A stretch of DNA of 64,000 bases from Symsagittifera roscoffensis. Lineage: Eukaryota; Xenacoelomorpha; Acoela; Convolutidae. The stretch is taken from the NCBI RefSeq assembly GCF_963678635.1, contig NC_087063.1:55021504-55085503 (forward strand). Reading direction: 5' to 3'. The notes under the pieces are model-generated. The model was not told where the DNA came from. It did not search any database and saw only the letters and a list, made by a program, of their open reading frames with translations. Both the position numbers and the translations under genes were made by a program. Below, piece after piece: positions 56,716 to 64,000 of this stretch (position 1 is the stretch's first letter; each line of letters starts with the position of its first letter).

Positions 56716-58380
56716 ATAGTAAAAAACTAGATCTGATTTTCTCCAATTGAAATAATTTTTTGAAGCAACTGAAACAATTTGTGCAAAGATTTTGCGGGTA
56801 TCTATAAATCGGTAGTTGATTTCAGTTTTTCACAATCCTTGTTGTTCCGACTTTCGATACGAAAGTAACGGAATATTTGTGCTCAGACAAATTTCGACTT
56901 TTTAACTAGCCATTTTTGACGGAATTTTTTAAATATCTTTCAAAAGGTATTGTTGACCTGAGCTTAAATTTGAAAAAATATTTTACCTGTGATCATTTTT
57001 CGTAAAGTTATGAGAGTTTAAAGATTGCCATTTTGGCGATTTTGACCAATTTGGGACAATTAACGCGCGATATAATTCGCGCTAAGAACGCGTACGCGGA
57101 GATTTAATCCGTCTTGGTAAATCGTTCCAAATTGGTTGAACGAAGCTTATTTGCCATAATTGATGTGTTACAAGGAACGAAACCTCCCTTTTTGTACTTT
57201 ATATGGCGTGAGGGGGGGATGATTTTCATAAAAAATTTCAAATTATAGAAAAAAAATTTTCACTTCATTTTATTTGATTTAAATTTTTTATGTTAATACT
57301 GCTGCTCCATAAACCTTGAAAGGCAGCCGGAACATTCAGGGCTTTGCCCTGATACGAGCAGTCTTGTATTTTATTTGTACAACAATTCTTAATAAATGCA
57401 AAGGATCGAATTTGAAGGGATGACATTTGATAATATTGAGCACACCTTTTATAATATTGAGCATTCATTGACACATACGTTTTCCGATGTTTCATAAAAC
57501 AAACTAGTGTTTAATCAGGAAAAAACATACCAATTGTTAAACAATTTTCAGTTTTGAGAAAGAAAACCTAATTGTGAGAAAAACTGATCTGTACATTTGA
57601 GCTTTTCTCTGTCCGGATTTCTATACATATACTGTTATCAAACCAAGCTCGAGTGTTTTGATAGTTATTAATTTTCCGTTTAAACAGCTTCTATTTAAAA
57701 TGCTCAAAAAATTTTAACCAAAAACTCTTATTTCTACAGTTTTTGGAGTCAACAATTGGGGCAAAATATAGTGACAATTATTTAAACATGAGGCAGAGAG
57801 CTCACGCAAATTTTTCTTCTTTGTTTTCTTATTTAACGGTGAATAAAAGTTTCGCAAAACAATAAAGACAATTTTTCAAAATCAGAGCCATTGAAATGTG
57901 CGTCTAAAACATTGCGACAAACTAAATTGGGCATTGGAGGCGTGGTGGAACAAAATTGTACTGCGTTACAAAACCGGACGTACTCGTTTTAATACAAAAC
58001 TCGGGTGGCGTCCCTCATGCTTGAAGGACCGAATGCTTGAAATTAATGTTAGCTGACTTTCAGCCAATCAGAATTGAGTATTCAAAATCTCAAAGTAAAT
58101 CACGAAAATTTCAACGTAAGAAAATAAATACAGGCCATTAGTGTTAATATTGATCGATTAGATAATAAGCAGATAAGTTTTCAAGACTAAAATTTCTCAT
58201 GATTTTTAAATCCTTAATCTTGAAAATTATCTGAACAGTAATGCAGTTGTAACCCACAATTTGTAATTTTTTTGATTATTTTCCACTAATTTAAAACATT
58301 TTTTGTTAATTTTGATTTCGATTTTGCGAGAAAGGCAGTTAGCCAATAGAAACTCTTAGCGATTTTGATTGGTTAAAAAA
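56716..58380. repeat. 1.66 kb satellite unit 1 (most diverged)
   Basis: Starts at ACTAGATCTGATTTTCTCCA (56726), period 1655. It lacks the GGGGTGGGTTTTTTTTCTTC insert present in later units and has more substitutions, as expected of an array edge. Confidence 0.9.
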
Positions 58381-60038
58381 ACTAGATCTGATTTTCTCCA
58401 ACTGAAATAATTTTTTGTTGCAACTGAAAAAATTTGTGCTAAGATTTTGCGGGTATCTTTAAATCGGTAGTTGATTCCAGTTTTTCACAATCCTTGTTGT
58501 TCCGACTTTCGATACGAAAGTAACGGAATATTTGTGCTCGGGGTGGGTTTTTTTTCTTCAGACAAATTTCGACTTTTTAACTAGCCATTTTTGACGGAAC
58601 TTTTTTTTGTATCATACAAAAGGTATTGTTGTCCTGAGCTTAAATTTTAAAAAATATTTTACCTGTGATCATTTTTCGTAAAGTTATGAGGGTGTAAAGA
58701 TTGCCATTTTGGTCATTTTGACCAATTTGGGACAATGAACGCGCGATATAATTCGCGCTATGAACGCGTAAGCGGAGATTTAATCCGTCTTGGTAAATCG
58801 TTCGAAATTGGTTGAACGAAGCTTATTTGCCATAATTGATGTGTTACAAGGAACGAAATCTCCCTTTTTGTACTTTATATGGCGTGAGGGGTGATGATTT
58901 TCATAAAAAATTTCAAAATTTAGAAGAAAAAATTTCACTTCTTTTTGTTTCATTTAATTTACTTTATGTTATTACTGCTGCTCCATAAACCTTGAAAGGC
59001 AGTCGGAACATTCAGGGCTTTGCCCTGATACGAGCAGTCTTGTATTTATTTGTACAACAAATCTTAATAAATGGATAGGATCGAATTTGAAGGGATGACA
59101 TTTGATAATATTGAGCACACCTTTTATAATATTGAGCTTTCATTGACACATAAGTTTTCCGATGTTTCATAAAACAAACTATTGTTTAATCAGGAAAAAA
59201 CACACCATTTGTAAAACATTTTTCAGTTTTGAGAAAGAAAACCTAATTGTGAGAAAAACTGATCTGTACATTTGAGCTTTTCTCTGTCCGGATTTCTATA
59301 CATAAGGCTGTTATCAAACCAAGCTCGGGTGTTTTGATAGTTATTAAGTTTCCGTTTAAACAGCTTCTATTTAAAAAAGCTCAAAAAACTTTAACCAAAA
59401 CTCTTATTTCTACAGTTTTTGGAGTCAACAATTGGGGCAAAATACAGTGGCAATTATTTAAACATGAGGCAGAGAGCTCACGCAAATATTTCTTCTTTGT
59501 TTTCTTATTTAACGGTGAATAAAGGTTTCGCAAAACAATAAAGTCAATTGAAATGTGCGTTTAAAACATTGCGACAAACTAAATTGGGCATTGGAGTCGT
59601 GGTGGAACAAAATTGTACTGCGTTACAAAACCGGACGTATTCGTTTTAATACAAAACTCGGGTGGCGTCCCTCATGCTTGAAGGACCGAATGCTTGAAAT
59701 TAATGTTAGCTTACTTTCAGCCAATCAGAATTGAGTATTCAAAATCTCAAAGTAAATCACGAAAATTTCAACGTAAGAAAATAAATACAGGCCATTAGTG
59801 TTAATATTGATCGATTAGATAATAAGCAGATAAGTTTTCAAGACTAAAATTTCTCATGATTTTTAAATCCTTAATCTTGAAAATTATCTGAACAGTAATG
59901 CAGTTGTAACCCGCAATTTGTAATTTTTTTGATTATTTTCCACTAATTTAATAAATTTTTTGTTAATTTTGATTTCGATTTTGTGAGAAAGGCAGTTAGC
60001 CAATAGAAACTCTTAGCGATTTTGATTGGTTAAAAAAA
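58381..60038. repeat. 1.66 kb satellite unit 2
   Basis: Period 1658. Contains GCGCGATATAATTCGCGC (near 58740), a hairpin of two 6 bp arms found in every unit, and the recurring by-product frame 59334-59522. Confidence 0.95.
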
Positions 60039-61699
60039 ACTAGATCTGATTTTCTCCAACTGAAATAATTTTTTGATGCAACTGAAAAAATTTGTGCTAA
60101 GATTTTGCGGGTATCTTTAAATCGGTAGTTGATTCCAGTTTTTCACAATCCTTGTTGTTCCGACTTTCGATACGAAAGTAACGGAATATTTGTGCTCGGG
60201 GTGGGTTTTTTTTCTTCAGACAAATTTCGACTTTTTAACTAGCCATTTTTGACGGAACTTTTTTTTGTATCATACAAAAGGTATTGTTGTCCTGAGCTTA
60301 AATTTGAAAAAATATTTTACCTGTGATCATTTTTCGTAAAGTTATGAGGGTTTAAAAATTGCCATTTTGGCCATTTTGACCAATTTGGGACAATGAACGC
60401 GCGATATAATTCGCGCTATGAACGCGTAAGCGGAGATTTAATCCGTCTTGGTAAATCGTTCGAAATTGGTTGAACGAAGCTTATTTGCCATAATTGATGT
60501 GTTACAAGGAACGAAATCTCCCTTTTTGTACTTTATATGGCGTGAGGGGTAATGATTTTCATAAAAAGTTTCAAAATTTAGAAGAAAAAATTTCACTTCA
60601 TTTTATTTCATTTAATTTATTTTATGTTTCTACTGCTGCTCCATAAACCTTGAAAGGCAGTCGGAACATTCAGGGCTTTGCCCGGATACGAGCAGTCTTG
60701 TATTTATTTGTCTTTACAACAAATCTTAATAAATGGATAGGATCGAATTTGAAGGGATGACATTTGATAATATTGAGCACACCTTTTATAATATTGAGCT
60801 TTCATTGACACATAAGTTTTCCGATGTTTCATAAATCAAACTATTGTTTAATCAGGAAAAAACACACCATTTGTAAAACATTTTTCAGTTTTGAGAAAGA
60901 AAACCTAATTGTGAGAAAAACTGATCTGTACATTTGAGCTTTTCTCTGTCCGGATTTCTATACATAAGGCTGTTATCAAACCAAGCTCGGGTGTTTTGAT
61001 AGTTATTAAGTTTCCGTTTAAACAGCTTCTATTTAAAAAAGCTCAAAAAACTTTAACCAAAACTCTTATTTCTACAGTTTTTGGAGTCAACAATTGGGGC
61101 AAAAAACAGTGGCAATTATTTAAACATGAGGCAGAGAGCTCACGCAAATATTTCTTCTTTGTTTTCTTATTTAACGGTGAATAAAGGTTTCGCAAAACAA
61201 TAAAGTCAATTGAAATGTGCGTCTAAAACATTGCGACAAACTAAATTGGGCATTGGAGGCGTGGTCGAACAAAATTGTACTGCGTTACAAAACCGGACGT
61301 ATTCGTTTTAATACAAAACTCGGGTGGCGTCCCTCATGCTTGAAGGACCGAATGCTTGAAATTAATGTTAGCTTACTTTCAGCCAATCAGAATTGAGTAT
61401 TCAAAATCTCAAAGTAAATCACGAAAATTTCAACGTAAGAAAATAAATACAGGCCATTAGTGTTAATATTGATCGATTAGATAATAAGCAGATAAGTTTT
61501 CAAGACTAAAATTTCTCATGATTTTTAAATCCTTAATCTTGAAAATTATCTGAACAGTAATGCAGTTTTAACCCGCAATTTGTAATTTTTTTGATTATTT
61601 TCCACTAATTTAATACATTTTTTGTTAATTTTGATTTCGATTTTGTGAGAAAGGCAGTTAGCCAATAGAAACTCTTAGCGATTTTGATTGGTTAAAAAA
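60039..61699. repeat. 1.66 kb satellite unit 3
   Basis: Period 1661. Nearly identical to units 2 and 4 with few substitutions (for example ATTGTCTTTACAACAA near 60710 with a short insertion). Confidence 0.95.
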
Positions 61700-63358
61700 A
61701 CTAGATCTGATTTTCTCCAACTGAAATAATTTTTTGATGCAACTGAAAAAATTTGTGCTAAGATTTTGCGGGTATCTTTAAATCGGTAGTTGATTCCAGT
61801 TTTTCACAATCCTTGTTGTTCCGACTTTCGATACGAAAGTAACGGAATATTTGTGCTCGGGGTGGGTTTTTTTTCTTCAGACAAATTTCGACTTTTTAAC
61901 TAGCCATTTTTGACGGAACTTTTTTTTGTATCATACAAAAGGTATTGTTGTCCTGAGCTTAAATTTGAAAAAATATTTTACCTGTGATCATTTTTCGTAA
62001 AGTTATGAGGATTTAAAGATTGCCATTTTGGCCATTTTGACCAATTTGGGACAATGAACGCGCGATATAATTCGCGCTATGAACGCGTAAGCGGAGATTT
62101 AATCCGTCTTGGTAAATCGTTCGAAATTGGTTGAACGAAGCTTATTTGCCATAATTGATGTGTTACAAGGAACGAAATCTCCCTTTTTGTACTTTATATG
62201 GCGTGAGGGGTGATGATTTTCATAAAAAATTTCAAAATTTAGAAGAAAAAATTTCACTTCATTTTAATTCATTTAATTTATTTTATGTTATTACTGCTGC
62301 TCCATAAACCTTGAAAGGCAGTCGGAACATTCAGGGCTTTGCCCTGATACGAGCAGTCTTGTATTTATTTGTACAACAAATCTTAATAAATGGATAGGAT
62401 CGAATTTGAAGGGATGACATTTGATAATATTGAGCACACCTTTTATAATATTGAGCTTTCATTGACATATAAGTTTTCCGATGTTTCATAAAACAAACTA
62501 TTGTTTAATCAGGAAAAAAACACACCATTTGTAAAACATTTTTCAGTTTTGAGAAAGAAAACCTAATTGTGAGAAAAACTGATCTGTACATTTGAGCTTT
62601 TCTCTGTCCGGATTTCTATACATAAGGCTGTTATCAAACCAAGCTCGGGTGTTTTGATAGTTATTAAGTTTCCGTTTAAACAGCTTCTATTTAAAAAAGC
62701 TCAAAAAACTTTAACCAAAACTCTTATTTCTACAGTTTTTGGAGTCAACAATTGGGACAAAATACAGTGGCAATTATTTAAACATGAGGCAGAGAGCTCA
62801 CGCAAATATTTCTTCTTTGTTTTCTTATTTAACGGTGAATAAAGGTTTCGCAAAACAATAAAGTCAATTGAAATGTGCGTCTAAAACATTGCGACAAACT
62901 AAATTGGGCATTGGAGGCGTGGTGGAACAAAATTGTACTGCGTTACAAAACCGGACGTATTCGTTTTAATACAAAACTCGGGTGGCGTCCCTCATGCTTG
63001 AAGGACCGAATGCTTGAAATTAATGTTAGCTTACTTTCAGCCAATCAGAATTGAGTATTCAAAATCTCAAAGTAAATCACGAAAATTTCAACGTAAGAAA
63101 ATAAATACAGGCCATTAGTGTTAATATTGATCGATTAGATAATAAGCAGATAAGTTTTCAAGACTAAAATTTCCATTGATTTTTAAATCCTTAATCTTGA
63201 AAATTATCTGAACAGTAATGCAGTTGTAACCCGCAATTTGTAATTTTTTTGATTATTTTTCTACTAATTTAATACATTTTTGGTTAATTTTGATTTCGAT
63301 TTTGTGAGAAAGGCAGTTAGCCAATAGAAACTCTTAGCGATTTTGATTGGTTAAAAAA
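61700..63358. repeat. 1.66 kb satellite unit 4
   Basis: Period 1659. Nearly identical to unit 3. Confidence 0.95.
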
Positions 63359-64000
63359 ACTAGATCTGATTTTCTCCAACTGAAATAATTTTTTGATGCA
63401 ACTGAAAAAATTTGTGCTAAGATTTTGCGGGTATCTTTAAATCGGTAGTTGATTCCAGTTTTTCACAATCCTTGTTGTTCCGACTTTCGATACGAAAGTA
63501 ACGGAATATTTGTGCTCGGGGTGGGTTTTTTTTCTTCAGACAAATTTCGACTTTTTAACTAGCCATTTTTGACGGAACTTTTTTTTGTATCATACAAAAG
63601 GTATTGTTGTCCTGAGCTTAAATTTGAAAAAATATTTTACCTGTGATCATTTTTCGTAAAGTTATGAGGGTTTAAAGATTGCCATTTTGGCCATTTTGAC
63701 CAATTTGGGACAATGAACGCGCGATATAATTCGCGCTATGAACGCGTAAGCGGAGATTTAATCCGTCTTGTTAAATCGTTCGAAATTGGTTGAACGAAGC
63801 TTATTTGCCATAATTGATGTGTTACAAGGAACGAAATCTCCCTTTTTGTACTTTAGGGTGATGAGGGGTGATGATTTTCATAAAAAATTTCAAAATTTAG
63901 AAGAAAAAATTTCACTTCATTTTATTTCATTTAATTTATTTTATGTTATTACTGCTGCTCCATAAACCTTGAAAGGCAGTCGGAACATTCAGGGCTTTGC
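63359..64000. repeat. 1.66 kb satellite unit 5, cut by the window end
   Basis: It carries the same sequence to the end of the window, so the array continues. A local change, TTTAGGGTGATGAGGGG, occurs near 63855 where other units read TTTATATGGCGTGAGGGG. Confidence 0.95.

Noticed and set aside
59334-62842. 62-codon frame recurring every 1.66 kb
   Set aside because: It is carried along by the satellite period; the first unit does not keep it open and no family resemblance is seen.

Overview
The window is A+T-rich eukaryotic, very probably invertebrate animal, DNA made almost entirely of mobile elements and satellite arrays. I see no intact host gene and no prokaryotic gene organisation. The organism cannot be named from the sequence alone. 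The evidence for an animal is a Polinton/Maverick gene set, a Gypsy-type LTR retrotransposon, a LINE-like fragment, a tRNA-like element and long simple-sequence and satellite arrays.

Layout. 1-1180: degenerate GGAT/TGGATGGA array with a ~195 bp higher-order period. 2311-3885: CG-rich ~215 bp tandem repeat, with a single inverted copy at 6757-6840. Between these lie a PC4-like open frame (minus strand, ~4.7-4.95 kb) and a GA microsatellite. 7547-10343: decayed family-B DNA polymerase of Polinton type on the plus strand. Its 3' part is repeated at ~11003-11610 through a chimeric tandem duplication that also copied a piece of Gypsy gag. 13504-18444: decayed Gypsy-like element in the order gag, protease, RT, RNase H, integrase. 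It is followed by a G-run, a tandemly doubled 532 bp segment and a tRNA-like (SINE-like) sequence.

20143-26437: compact minus-strand block of Polinton/adintovirus-like genes. In transcription order these are a small unknown ORF, packaging ATPase, small basic protein, unknown protein, retroviral-like integrase, single-jelly-roll minor capsid, basic core-like protein, double-jelly-roll major capsid and adenain-like cysteine protease. Several stop/start pairs overlap by 11 or 8 nt, suggesting coupled translation of a polycistronic message. Further unknown reading frames continue to 28.4 kb. The ATPase-to-integrase part (23537-26215) is repeated almost identically at 28671-31350. Nearly all these genes carry frameshifts or stops, and catalytic residues are lost in several, so the locus looks like a dead, rearranged Polinton. 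It converges on the plus-strand polymerase and has a Gypsy element nested between its two halves.

31349-44747: two ~1.05 kb foldback (palindromic) elements and two direct copies of a ~5 kb gene-free segment, with an inverted 0.7 kb piece between them. 44466-54073: three tandem ~3.2 kb satellite units, each holding a GCGGTTTGG minisatellite. 54095-54570: large imperfect palindrome built of GAGCGG motifs. 54600-56715: diverged relative of the 3.2 kb unit. 56716-64000: at least four complete ~1.66 kb satellite units plus a fifth running off the window. The two satellites share short recognisable blocks and probably have a common origin.
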